Shown here: positions 1-6,341 of the stretch, piece by piece
Numbering within the stretch: the stretch's first letter is position 1
Layout: each line of letters starts with the position of its first letter
Source: Paracoccaceae bacterium
GTDB lineage: Bacteria; Pseudomonadota; Alphaproteobacteria; Rhodobacterales; Rhodobacteraceae
Direction of reading: 5' to 3'
Length of the DNA stretch: 8,670 bases
Assembly: GCA_023134935.1 (NCBI GenBank)
Contig: JAGLUD010000013.1
Span: 1 to 8,670 of the forward strand
Position numbers and translations under genes: made by a program
Notes under the pieces: model-generated
The model's input: the letters and a program-made list of their open reading frames with translations, nothing else
What the model was told of the DNA's origin: nothing
The model's database searches: none

Positions 1-1556
1 AAAAACGCGGCCTGCCCGAATCGACGTTAGAACGCTTCGAAATTGGCTTCGCCTCTGACGCCCGCACCGCCCTGTTCGAAGCCCTCACCGCCAAAAACAT
101 CCCCGCCGAACAGATCATCGAAGCTGGCCTCTGCATCAAACCCGACGACGGCGGCAAACCCTACGACCGTTTCCGTGGCCGCATCATGTTCCCCATCCGC
201 GACGCAAGGGGCCGCTGCATCGCCTTTGGTGGCCGCGCAATGGACCCGAACGCCCGCGCGAAATACTTGAACTCCAACGAAACCCCGTTGTTCGACAAAG
301 GCCGCAGCCTTTACAACCACGGTCCCGCTCGCGAAGCATCCGGTAAGGCCAACGCGCTGATCGTCGCCGAAGGCTACATGGACGTGATCGCGCTGGCGCA
401 GGCGGGGTTCAACCACTCCGTCGCACCGCTCGGGACTGCCATCACAGAAAACCAGCTGGCAATGATCTGGCGCATATGCCCTGAACCTGTGATTGCCTTG
501 GATGGTGACAACGCAGGAATTCAAGCCGCCCGTCGCCTTATCGACCTCGCACTGCCGCTTTTGGAGGCTGGTAAATCACTAAGGTTCTGCATCCTGCCCG
601 AAGGCCTCGACCCAGACGACCTGATCCGCGCCCAAGGTGCCGAGGCTATGCAAAAGCTGTTGGATAACGCACAACCAATGGTCGACCTGCTGTGGCAACG
701 CGAAACCGAGGGCAAAATCTTCGACAGCCCCGAACGCCGCACTACGTTAGACGCCAGCCTTCGCAAATCAATCCAGCAGATCAAAGACCCGACCCTTCGC
801 GGCCACTACGGCGCGGCGATTAATGAACGCCGTCAAACCCTTTTCGCACCCGCCCGCACCAAATCCGACAACAAACCGTGGCAAGGCAACACGCAGCGCC
901 AATCCGGCAAACCATGGGGCAACCGCGCCCCAAGCGGCCCGACACCAAGCGCAAAATCGTCGATGCTGGCCCAATCAAACGCCGGCCCCGAAACAGACGC
1001 CCGCGTGCGCGAATGCGCCATCCTATTGGGCTGCATTAATCACCCTCAACTGGCCGAAAAATTCGAAACAAAACTGGAACGCGCCCGCTTTTTATCACCA
1101 GACCTGCAACAAATCCGCGACGCCCTCTTGTCCTCGCTGCCGCAGACCCCACATCAACCAGATACAGAACAACGCCCACAAACGATTGACCGCATGCAGG
1201 CAATCCTCGGCTTCGAGCCATTAGCGAAACTTCTGTCCATCGGCCAAGTCCGCGCCAATCCCCATTTGCGGATCGGCGCAGACATTGAACTGGCCACACA
1301 AGCCATCCACGAGGAACTGGCGAAGCACGCCGCGATCCTCGGGATCGTAGACGAAATAAAAGACGCCGAGGAAGAGATAACCGGCGTGGCTGACGAAGGC
1401 CTCACATGGAGGCTGCAACAGGCGCGTGAGGCGCAAAACAAGATCTCGCACGAATCACTTGGTGGCGATTCGGCTGGAATAAGTGATGAGAGCGGGTTAT
1501 CTAAAAGCCTGCAAAAACTGATAGATCAGAAGATTTGGGAAAAGAAAAAGCACTAG
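1..1556 (+). CDS. dnaG: DNA primase DnaG, 5'-truncated by the window edge
   Basis: DnaG makes the short RNA primers used by DNA polymerase III at the replication fork and docks on the DnaB helicase. The frame is open from base 3 (517 residues visible); the window removes the N-terminal CHC2-type zinc-binding domain and the very start of the polymerase domain. In fragment numbering the primase core is clear around residues 1-100. The TOPRIM catalytic signature follows: EGYMD with the acidic residue at 123, DGDNAG at 167-172 and DPDDL near 203-207. A Pro/Asn/Gln/Ser-rich linker lies at about 281-331. Residues 335-480 form a helical helicase-interaction domain and the last 35 or so residues are a charged tail. 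The gene ends in two consecutive TAG codons. rpoD follows 93 bases downstream, the usual dnaG-rpoD order. The first in-frame ATG inside the window (186) is internal, because clear DnaG homology continues upstream of it. Identification is firm. Confidence 0.97.
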   Translation, partial: KRGLPESTLERFEIGFASDARTALFEALTAKNIPAEQIIEAGLCIKPDDGGKPYDRFRGRIMFPIRDARGRCIAFGGRAMDPNARAKYLNSNETPLFDKGRSLYNHGPAREASGKANALIVAEGYMDVIALAQAGFNHSVAPLGTAITENQLAMIWRICPEPVIALDGDNAGIQAARRLIDLALPLLEAGKSLRFCILPEGLDPDDLIRAQGAEAMQKLLDNAQPMVDLLWQRETEGKIFDSPERRTTLDASLRKSIQQIKDPTLRGHYGAAINERRQTLFAPARTKSDNKPWQGNTQRQSGKPWGNRAPSGPTPSAKSSMLAQSNAGPETDARVRECAILLGCINHPQLAEKFETKLERARFLSPDLQQIRDALLSSLPQTPHQPDTEQRPQTIDRMQAILGFEPLAKLLSIGQVRANPHLRIGADIELATQAIHEELAKHAAILGIVDEIKDAEEEITGVADEGLTWRLQQAREAQNKISHESLGGDSAGISDESGLSKSLQKLIDQKIWEKKKH

Positions 1557-1623
1557 TAGCCCTTGCGAATCAGTGATTCGAAGTAGAAATTCCCTACAAC
1601 CCAATTTTCGGCCAAGTGATTCG
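1451..1623. repeat. 12-bp perfect inverted repeat bracketing the dnaG-rpoD junction
   Basis: CGAATCACTTGG at 1451-1462, inside the last codons of dnaG, is the exact reverse complement of CCAAGTGATTCG at 1612-1623, just upstream of rpoD. Between them lies the shorter palindrome at 1566-1580. All the arms carry GATTC/GAATC, so the TGATTCG word recurs four times in 173 bases (1451-1457, 1566-1572, 1574-1580 and 1617-1623, counting both strands). Arms about 150 bases apart are too far for a terminator. Paired protein-binding or methylation sites are a more natural reading, but that is inference. Confidence 0.6.
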
Positions 1624-1649
1624 CGGCTGAACTACCTACGGAGTAGCCC
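1557..1649 (+). promoter_or_regulatory. dnaG-rpoD intergenic region with GANTC palindrome
   Basis: The 93 bases contain a 15-base palindrome, CGAATCAGTGATTCG (1566-1580), made of two GANTC words (1567-1571 and 1575-1579) around a central G, and a third GANTC at 1618-1622. GANTC is the recognition sequence of the alphaproteobacterial cell-cycle methylase CcrM, and such sites near promoters can act with GcrA. A sigma-70-like pair can be drawn only weakly (TTGCGA at 1563 with TAGAAA at 1584, spacing 15). No U-tailed terminator follows dnaG, so readthrough from dnaG into rpoD is possible. The rpoD ribosome binding site GGAG sits at 1640-1643, six bases before its ATG. Confidence 0.5.
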
Positions 1650-3647
1650 ATGGCCGCTAAAGACAACGAGCAGAAAACTGGTGAAGATCAACAGGATAAC
1701 GCGGGTCCGATGCTCGATATGAGCCAGACTGCGGTCAAGAAGATGATCGCAGCGGCCAAAACACGCGGCTACATCACTTACGACGAACTGAACAAGTTTA
1801 TGCCAGCTGATCAGGTTTCGTCCGATCAGATCGAAGATATTATGGCGATGCTGTCCGATATGGGCATCAACATTATCGAGGGCGAAGAAGCCGAAGACGA
1901 ATCCGAAACGGACACCGACGTAGAAGAGATCGGCGCGACCACATCGCGTGAACTCGTCGCCGCAGCTGCCACCACCGAAACACTTGATCGCACCGACGAC
2001 CCCGTCCGCATGTACTTGCGTGAAATGGGTACCGTTGAGCTGTTGTCCCGCGAAGGCGAAATCGCCATTGCGAAACGTATCGAAGCTGGCCGTTCCACAA
2101 TGATCGCCGGCCTGTGCGAAAGCCCGCTAACATTCCATGCGATCACTATTTGGCGCGAGGAGCTTCTCGAAGAAGAGATTATGTTGCGCGACGTGATCGA
2201 CCTCGACGCGACCTTCGGCCAGCAAATGGAAGAAGACGAAGAGGAACAGGTTGGCGAAACCGCCAAAACCGAAACCCCTGCCGCCGAGAAGAAAGAAAAA
2301 GAACAGGTTCTGGATGCTGACGGTAATCCCGTCGCCCAAGACGACGATGATGAAGACGATGAAGACGAAGTCGCAAACCTGTCGCTCGCCGCGATGGAGG
2401 CCGTGCTGAAACCGATCGTTCTGGAAACACTGGACCAGATCGCCGCCGATTACGAACGCCTCGCTGAAATGCAGGAAGGCCGCATGGCCGCCGCGTTGAA
2501 TACAGACGAAACCTTCACCCTTGTGCAAGAACGCGAATACCAGCGCGTGCGCACCGAGATTGTGACGCTGGTGAACTCCATGCACCTCCACAACAACCGG
2601 ATCGAAGCACTGGTCGACCAGCTTTATGGCATCAACCGCAAGATCATGAGCCTCGACAGTGCCATGGTCAAACTGTCTGACAAAGCCCGCGTAAACCGCC
2701 GCGAATTCATCGACGAATACAAAGGCGCGGAACTGGACCCTGACTGGATGGATCGCGTATCCGCCCTAACCACCCGCGGTTGGGATCTTCTGACCGGCGA
2801 CATGAAAGAACAGGTCGAAGGCGTTCGCACCGAAATGGCCGAAGTTGGCCAATACATCGGCGTAGACATTTCCGAATTCCGCCGTGTTGTACAACAGGTT
2901 CAGAAGGGCGAAAAAGAAGCTCGCTCAGCCAAGAAGGAAATGGTCGAAGCCAACCTTCGTTTGGTTATCTCAATTGCCAAGAAATACACCAACCGTGGTT
3001 TGCAGTTCCTCGATCTCATTCAGGAAGGCAACATCGGCTTGATGAAAGCCGTGGATAAATTCGAATACCGCCGCGGTTACAAATTCAGCACCTACGCGAC
3101 TTGGTGGATCCGTCAGGCGATCACACGTTCGATTGCCGACCAAGCCCGCACGATCCGTATTCCGGTCCACATGATCGAAACGATCAACAAGCTGGTTCGT
3201 ACCGGTCGCCAGATGCTGCACGAAATTGGCCGCGAGCCAACACCCGAAGAACTGGCCGCCAAGCTGCAAATGCCGCTTGAGAAGGTTCGCAAGGTTATGA
3301 AGATCGCCAAGGAGCCGATTTCCTTGGAGACGCCAATTGGCGACGAAGAAGACAGCCAACTCGGTGATTTCATCGAGGACAAGAACGCCGTCCTACCACT
3401 GGATTCCGCCATTCAGGGCAACCTGAAGGAAACCACAACACGGGTTTTGGCGTCGCTAACACCACGCGAAGAACGTGTGTTGCGGATGCGTTTTGGTATC
3501 GGCGTGAACACAGACCACACGCTGGAAGAAGTCGGCCAACAGTTCAGCGTGACCCGTGAGCGTATTCGTCAGATTGAGGCGAAGGCTTTACGGAAGTTGA
3601 AGCATCCGAGTCGTAGCCGGAAGTTGCGGAGTTTCTTGGATCAGTAG
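1650..3647 (+). CDS. rpoD: Primary sigma factor RpoD (sigma-70)
   Basis: This is the housekeeping sigma factor, which directs RNA polymerase core to -35/-10 promoters. At 665 residues it is of full alphaproteobacterial length. Region 1.1 is at about 20-78. Region 1.2 begins at [11 protein letters not shown] (117-127). A long non-conserved acidic segment spans about 190-420 and contains the run [10 protein letters not shown] at 231-240. Region 2 is at about 423-508, with [12 protein letters not shown], the core-binding [14 protein letters not shown] stretch and the -10-reading [15 protein letters not shown] stretch (477-491). Region 3 is at about 509-590, and region 4 at about 592-658, with the -35-binding helix-turn-helix [17 protein letters not shown] at 634-650. 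The ATG at 1650 has GGAG six bases upstream and fits the family N-terminus. The TAG stop lies inside the GTAG of a REP-like palindrome, which is the odd point here. No frameshift or missing region was seen. Confidence 0.98.
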   Translation: MAAKDNEQKTGEDQQDNAGPMLDMSQTAVKKMIAAAKTRGYITYDELNKFMPADQVSSDQIEDIMAMLSDMGINIIEGEEAEDESETDTDVEEIGATTSRELVAAAATTETLDRTDDPVRMYLREMGTVELLSREGEIAIAKRIEAGRSTMIAGLCESPLTFHAITIWREELLEEEIMLRDVIDLDATFGQQMEEDEEEQVGETAKTETPAAEKKEKEQVLDADGNPVAQDDDDEDDEDEVANLSLAAMEAVLKPIVLETLDQIAADYERLAEMQEGRMAAALNTDETFTLVQEREYQRVRTEIVTLVNSMHLHNNRIEALVDQLYGINRKIMSLDSAMVKLSDKARVNRREFIDEYKGAELDPDWMDRVSALTTRGWDLLTGDMKEQVEGVRTEMAEVGQYIGVDISEFRRVVQQVQKGEKEARSAKKEMVEANLRLVISIAKKYTNRGLQFLDLIQEGNIGLMKAVDKFEYRRGYKFSTYATWWIRQAITRSIADQARTIRIPVHMIETINKLVRTGRQMLHEIGREPTPEELAAKLQMPLEKVRKVMKIAKEPISLETPIGDEEDSQLGDFIEDKNAVLPLDSAIQGNLKETTTRVLASLTPREERVLRMRFGIGVNTDHTLEEVGQQFSVTRERIRQIEAKALRKLKHPSRSRKLRSFLDQ

Positions 3648-3668
3648 GGTGTGCGGTCCCCGCGCGCC
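3644..3668 (+). repeat. REP-like palindrome, left copy, overlapping the rpoD stop codon
   Basis: A GTAG tetranucleotide (3644-3647) is followed directly by an imperfect hairpin: stem GGTGTGCGG (3648-3656), loop TCC, stem CCGCGCGCC (3660-3668). As RNA this is nine pairs, two of them G-U. GTAG at the 5' foot of an imperfect palindrome is the hallmark of bacterial REP elements mobilised by TnpA-REP/RAYT proteins. The same sequence occurs inverted at 4636-4660 with one mismatch in 25 bases. The last three bases of GTAG are the rpoD stop codon. Directly after a stop, such a hairpin may also end or protect the rpoD transcript, though no T-run follows. Structure and repetition are seen; REP identity is inferred. 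Confidence 0.72.
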
Positions 3669-3819
3669 AACTCCTTGACGATCTTGAAGCGATGCACGCA
3701 AAGCACGACACTCTACATTGGCGCTTCATCTGGATCGTAGTAAGCAATGCTTGCAGAACCGTTAACTATTGATTTGCGCGCAAGTATTCCTCAACATAAG
3801 CGTTTTGGGATAAACTTAT
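3669..3819 (+). promoter_or_regulatory. Leader of the orphan exported-protein gene
   Basis: This A+T-richer stretch lies between the left REP-like palindrome and the ATG at 3820. It contains a perfect 10-base palindrome, TTGCGCGCAA, at 3774-3783, about 36 bases before the start codon. That is a position where an operator or promoter element would lie. TTGCGC (3774-3779) with TAAGCG 17 bases further on is a poor sigma-70 match. A weak Shine-Dalgarno-like GGGA is at 3807-3810, nine bases from the ATG. No convincing promoter can be assigned by eye. Confidence 0.3.
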
Positions 3820-4593
3820 ATGCGCGTTTTATTTATAATTACTTTCTCGTTGATAGCCATTCAAACGAACCGGGCTGCCTCACAGGCAAGTCCGTTAGCC
3901 AGTTTTTTCGAAAATCTTGATTTGGATGAAGGCTTTCATCACGACGCAGACATTATGCGCTATTCCAATCTAGTTAATTGGGCTGTGATGATTGAGGAGT
4001 ATCACGATAAAACAGGCTATTACCCTATGTCCAAAGTGATCGAAGAGGATCGCGCCGGTGGGTTAGTGAGAATTGCCAAACAGGAGCACGCGCAATATTT
4101 CTATCAGGATTCCCCTAACTACAATTATCTGCTTGATTTCAACCAAAACTATCACTTCCAAAATATACATCCAATTTCTCTTATCTGGGTTCTTGAAAAG
4201 AAGCTCGATCGGGATATCGAAGAAAGATACGATATTCAGAGCGTTCCAGTGCATATCCCGACATGGTTGCACTATTTTGTGATGCCGGACGGATACGTTC
4301 TATGGACGGCTTGCGATCTTTGTGAGGCTTCAGAGATTACAATAACAGTGGGAAATGAACACCCCTACCAGACCATAAATATAGCTTCGTCGGAAATTGC
4401 CGCAACACGCTCCGATTTTTTCACCTTGGATGAGTTGCTCAACCATCCAACTTTCAGAGCTTTGTTGCTTACACCTCCACATAAGCCAGATTATCTGGTT
4501 TATAAGCTCGACGAAAATCTAAATCATTGGCGGGATATCTACAAGGAAAGCGAAGCGACGAGCTCTTCCGAAAGCACGAATGTTAACCCGTAG
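3820..4593 (+). CDS. Unrecognised protein with predicted signal peptide, A+T-rich orphan gene
   Basis: The 257-residue product is not recognised. Residues 1-23 look like a Sec signal peptide: M-R, then a hydrophobic core VLFIITFSLIAI, then a polar stretch ending Ser-Gln-Ala, with likely cleavage after Ala23. The protein is therefore probably periplasmic or outside the cell. The mature part is rich in Tyr, His, Asn and acidic residues. It contains EYHDKTGYYP (60-69), which resembles the Tyr...Gly-x-Tyr-Pro feature of pseudopilin and other exported domains, although the prepilin cleavage site is absent. A Cys-x-x-Cys pair lies at 165 and 168 (TACDLC), just after a Pro-Asp-Gly turn in YFVMPDGYVLW. 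The tail is Ser/Glu-rich. Two sampled 60-base lines have 22 and 19 G+C, against 34 in a sample from ribD. With the flanking REP-like repeats, this suggests acquired DNA. The weak SD and the good signal peptide support the 3820 start. The gene is intact, which argues for recent arrival or selection. No function is proposed. Confidence 0.8.
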   Translation: MRVLFIITFSLIAIQTNRAASQASPLASFFENLDLDEGFHHDADIMRYSNLVNWAVMIEEYHDKTGYYPMSKVIEEDRAGGLVRIAKQEHAQYFYQDSPNYNYLLDFNQNYHFQNIHPISLIWVLEKKLDRDIEERYDIQSVPVHIPTWLHYFVMPDGYVLWTACDLCEASEITITVGNEHPYQTINIASSEIAATRSDFFTLDELLNHPTFRALLLTPPHKPDYLVYKLDENLNHWRDIYKESEATSSSESTNVNP

Positions 4594-4635
4594 ACTACTT
4601 GGTCCACATGCACCAATCAACGTCAACCGAACAAC

Positions 4636-4660
4636 GGTGCGCGGGGACCGCACACCCTAC
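4636..4660 (-). repeat. REP-like palindrome, right inverted copy
   Basis: Read on the minus strand this is GTAG (4660-4657), then stem GGTGTGCGG, loop TCC, stem CCGCGCACC. It equals the copy at 3644-3668 except for one base in the right arm. That change turns a G-U pair of the left copy into an A-U pair and so keeps the hairpin. A 9-base direct repeat, CGCACACCC, at 4649-4657 and 4660-4668 separated by TA shows that the GTAG foot has been partly duplicated, as if a second tandem unit had begun. The hairpin lies 42 bases after the orphan gene stop and may limit readthrough into nrdR. Confidence 0.72.
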
Positions 4661-4719
4661 GCACACCCCCTCCATATAGCTATTTCACTTCTCCTCTACC
4701 CAAAACCTAGAAGCCTCCC

Positions 4720-4760
4720 TATACTGATTCGAAAAACAAACGAGCAGTTAATAAACGAGG
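4720..4760 (+). promoter_or_regulatory. Likely nrdR-ribD promoter with GANTC at the -10, and RBS
   Basis: TATACT at 4720-4725 matches five of six bases of the sigma-70 -10 consensus and is followed without a gap by GATTC (4726-4730), a GANTC methylation site. The -35 position 17 bases upstream (TACCCA, 4697-4702) is poor. A weak -35 plus a GANTC touching the -10 is the layout described for CcrM/GcrA-dependent promoters in Caulobacter. Applying it here is inference. The ribosome binding site GAGG at 4757-4760 sits six bases before the nrdR ATG. Confidence 0.5.
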
Positions 4761-4766
4761 TTTCAT

Positions 4767-5231
4767 ATGCGGTGCCCCTTTTGCGGAAATATCGACACTC
4801 AGGTTAAGGACTCCCGTCCGGCCGAAGATCATGCAGCCATCCGGCGGCGTAGGGCTTGCCCTGCCTGTGCGGGGCGTTTCACAACCTACGAACGGGTGCA
4901 GCTTCGTGACCTGACTGTGGTCAAGAAAAACGGCCGTCGCGAGGATTTTGACCGCGATAAACTTGATCGCTCCATCCGTATCTCCATGCAAAAACGCCCT
5001 GTGGAACCAGATCGTATCGACCAATTGATTTCCGGCATTGTGCGCCGTCTTGAAAGCCTTGGTGAACCCGACATCCCGTCCGATAAAATCGGGCAGATCG
5101 TCATGGAAACCCTCGCGCGGATCGACACTGTGGCCTACGTTCGCTTCGCCAGCGTATACAAAAACTTCCAGGCAGCGGATGATTTCGAGGAATTCGTTCA
5201 CGAACTTCGCCCCCCTTCCGACGACGAATAA
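4767..5231 (+). CDS. nrdR: Transcriptional repressor NrdR
   Basis: NrdR senses the ATP/dATP balance and represses ribonucleotide reductase genes by binding NrdR boxes, so it controls dNTP supply. The 154-residue protein has the usual family length. The N-terminal zinc ribbon is complete: Cys3, Cys6, Cys31 and Cys34 in CPFC and CPAC, followed by the conserved GRFTTYERV. The ATP-cone domain covers about residues 47-140, beginning [16 protein letters not shown] and including the ending [13 protein letters not shown]. The C-terminal tail is acidic and variable. A good GAGG SD fixes the start. The stop codon is immediately followed by the ribD ATG, so the two genes must share a transcript and are probably translationally coupled. 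No NrdR box was recognised upstream, so autoregulation is not supported by sight. Pairing of nrdR with ribD is common in proteobacteria. Confidence 0.97.
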   Translation: MRCPFCGNIDTQVKDSRPAEDHAAIRRRRACPACAGRFTTYERVQLRDLTVVKKNGRREDFDRDKLDRSIRISMQKRPVEPDRIDQLISGIVRRLESLGEPDIPSDKIGQIVMETLARIDTVAYVRFASVYKNFQAADDFEEFVHELRPPSDDE

Positions 5232-6341
5232 ATGTCAGACCACGCCCAAGACGAACGGTGGATGCGACTGGCCTTAAGCCTCGCCCAACGAGGGTTGGGG
5301 CGTGTCTGGCCAAACCCTGCCGTCGGTTGCGTAATCGTCAAGGATGGCAAATTGTTAGGCCGTGGCTGGACGCAATCCGGTGGCCGACCACACGCTGAAA
5401 CCGAAGCACTGGCCCAAGCCGGCGACGCCAAAGGCGCGACCGCCTATGTCACGCTGGAACCCTGCGCACATCATGGCGAAACACCGCCCTGCGCGAGCGC
5501 GTTGGTTAAGGCTGGCATCGCACGTGTGGTTAGCGCACTCGATGATCCTGACAGCCGCGTTGCCGGACAAGGTTACAAAATCCTGCGCGATGCGGGTGTC
5601 GAGGTTACCGAAGACGTGCTGGTAGACGCCGCCGCTGATCTCAACCAAGGGTTTTTGCTAAACCGCACCATCGGTCGGCCGATGTTCACGCTGAAAATGG
5701 CCAGCTCGATCGACGGCCGAATTGCCACCGCAAGCGGCGAGAGCCGTTGGATCACCGGCCCCGAAGCCCGCCGCCACGTCCACCTGATGCGCGCCAAGCA
5801 CGACGCGGTGTTAATAGGTGCCGGAACAGCCCGCGCCGACGACCCGTTGCTGGACGTGCGCGACATGGGGCTTTCAAACGACAACCCTGTCCGCATCATC
5901 CTCGACGGTGGGTTATCCCTGTCGTTAACCTCGCGTTTGGCACAAACAGCCAAAGACGTACCGCTATGGATTTGTCACCGCGCGGGGCTGGATAAAGCCC
6001 GTCGGAAAACATGGGAAGAAATCGGTGCAACCCTGATCGAGGTCGCCCATAGCGACACCGGCGAACTGGACCTTGCAGACATGGCCATCCAGCTTGGCAA
6101 ACGCGGCCTGACGCGGGTGCTTTGCGAAGGCGGGGGGCACTTGGCCTCGTCCATGATAGCCGCGGAACTTGTTGACACATTAGTAACCTTCACCGCCGGC
6201 CTTGCGATAGGTTCAGAAGGTGGCGCCGTCTTTGGCCCCCTTCAGATTGACGCGCTGGCAGATGCGCCGCGGTTTGATCTGGTCCAAAGCCGGACCGTCG
6301 GTCACGATATCATGACCACCTGGAAGCCTAACGCCAGATAG
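5232..6341 (+). CDS. ribD: Riboflavin biosynthesis bifunctional deaminase/reductase RibD
   Basis: RibD carries out two consecutive cytosolic steps of riboflavin synthesis: deamination of 2,5-diamino-6-ribosylamino-pyrimidinone phosphate, then NADPH-dependent reduction of the ribose chain. At 369 residues it is full length. The N-terminal deaminase domain (about 8-145) has the zinc-site residues His54 and Glu56 in HAETEAL, and Cys78 and Cys87 in the PCAHHGETPPC segment. The C-terminal reductase domain (about 148-366) starts at RPMFTLKMASSIDGRIA and includes GAGTARADDPLL (196-207) and the CEGGGHLASSMI motif near 298-309. The start codon abuts the nrdR stop and has no clear SD of its own, which suggests coupling. 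Downstream, the gene meets the convergent kpsC with a 14-base overlap. The other riboflavin genes that often follow ribD in alphaproteobacteria are therefore not adjacent here. No FMN riboswitch was seen. Confidence 0.97.
   Translation: MSDHAQDERWMRLALSLAQRGLGRVWPNPAVGCVIVKDGKLLGRGWTQSGGRPHAETEALAQAGDAKGATAYVTLEPCAHHGETPPCASALVKAGIARVVSALDDPDSRVAGQGYKILRDAGVEVTEDVLVDAAADLNQGFLLNRTIGRPMFTLKMASSIDGRIATASGESRWITGPEARRHVHLMRAKHDAVLIGAGTARADDPLLDVRDMGLSNDNPVRIILDGGLSLSLTSRLAQTAKDVPLWICHRAGLDKARRKTWEEIGATLIEVAHSDTGELDLADMAIQLGKRGLTRVLCEGGGHLASSMIAAELVDTLVTFTAGLAIGSEGGAVFGPLQIDALADAPRFDLVQSRTVGHDIMTTWKPNAR

Larger units (their letters stand above)
3644..4660. mobile_element. Possible REP-bounded insertion carrying one A+T-rich gene
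   Basis: Two inverted copies of a 25-base REP-like palindrome (22 bases perfect, then one mismatch in the next three) bound a 1,017-base segment. Its only gene is markedly poorer in G+C than dnaG, rpoD, nrdR and ribD. REP/inverted-REP pairs are known to frame RAYT transposase genes and to mobilise as BIMEs; here the framed gene does not look like a transposase. No target-site duplication was recognised. Chance placement of two genome-wide REP copies around an independently acquired gene is a live alternative, hence the low confidence. Confidence 0.35.

Noticed and set aside
186..1556. ATG at 186 as the dnaG start
   Set aside because: The frame continues upstream to the window edge with clear primase sequence (for example the segment ending YDRFRGRIMFPI), so this Met is internal.
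1826..2591. Long open frames on the minus strand opposite the first half of rpoD
   Set aside because: They are composition shadows of the acidic, GAA/GAC-rich rpoD segment; the products are Ser- or Phe/Val-rich with no recognisable domain and no ribosome binding site logic.
3820..3900. Type IV pilin or pseudopilin identity for the orphan protein
   Set aside because: The GYYP motif is suggestive, but the N-terminus is an ordinary Sec signal without a prepilin peptidase site (Gly before a Phe/Met and Glu at +5).
4063..4282. Pair of opposing open frames of 69 codons within the orphan gene
   Set aside because: Both sit entirely inside the 257-residue frame that has a signal peptide and normal protein composition; A+T-rich DNA gives such shadows easily.
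4599..4616. Possible hairpin TTGGT...ACCAA after the orphan gene
   Set aside because: Only a five-base stem with an eight-base loop and no T-run; too weak to call a terminator.
4580..4807. 75-codon open frame across the region between the orphan gene and nrdR
   Set aside because: It runs through the REP-like palindrome and the nrdR promoter into nrdR in another frame, and the product is not protein-like.
4719..5201. 160-codon minus-strand open frame opposite nrdR
   Set aside because: It lies across the complete, motif-bearing nrdR and its promoter; the translation shows no family features.
5190..5240. FMN riboswitch upstream of ribD
   Set aside because: There is no noncoding space; the ribD ATG abuts the nrdR stop and no RFN-type conserved boxes are seen upstream of nrdR either.
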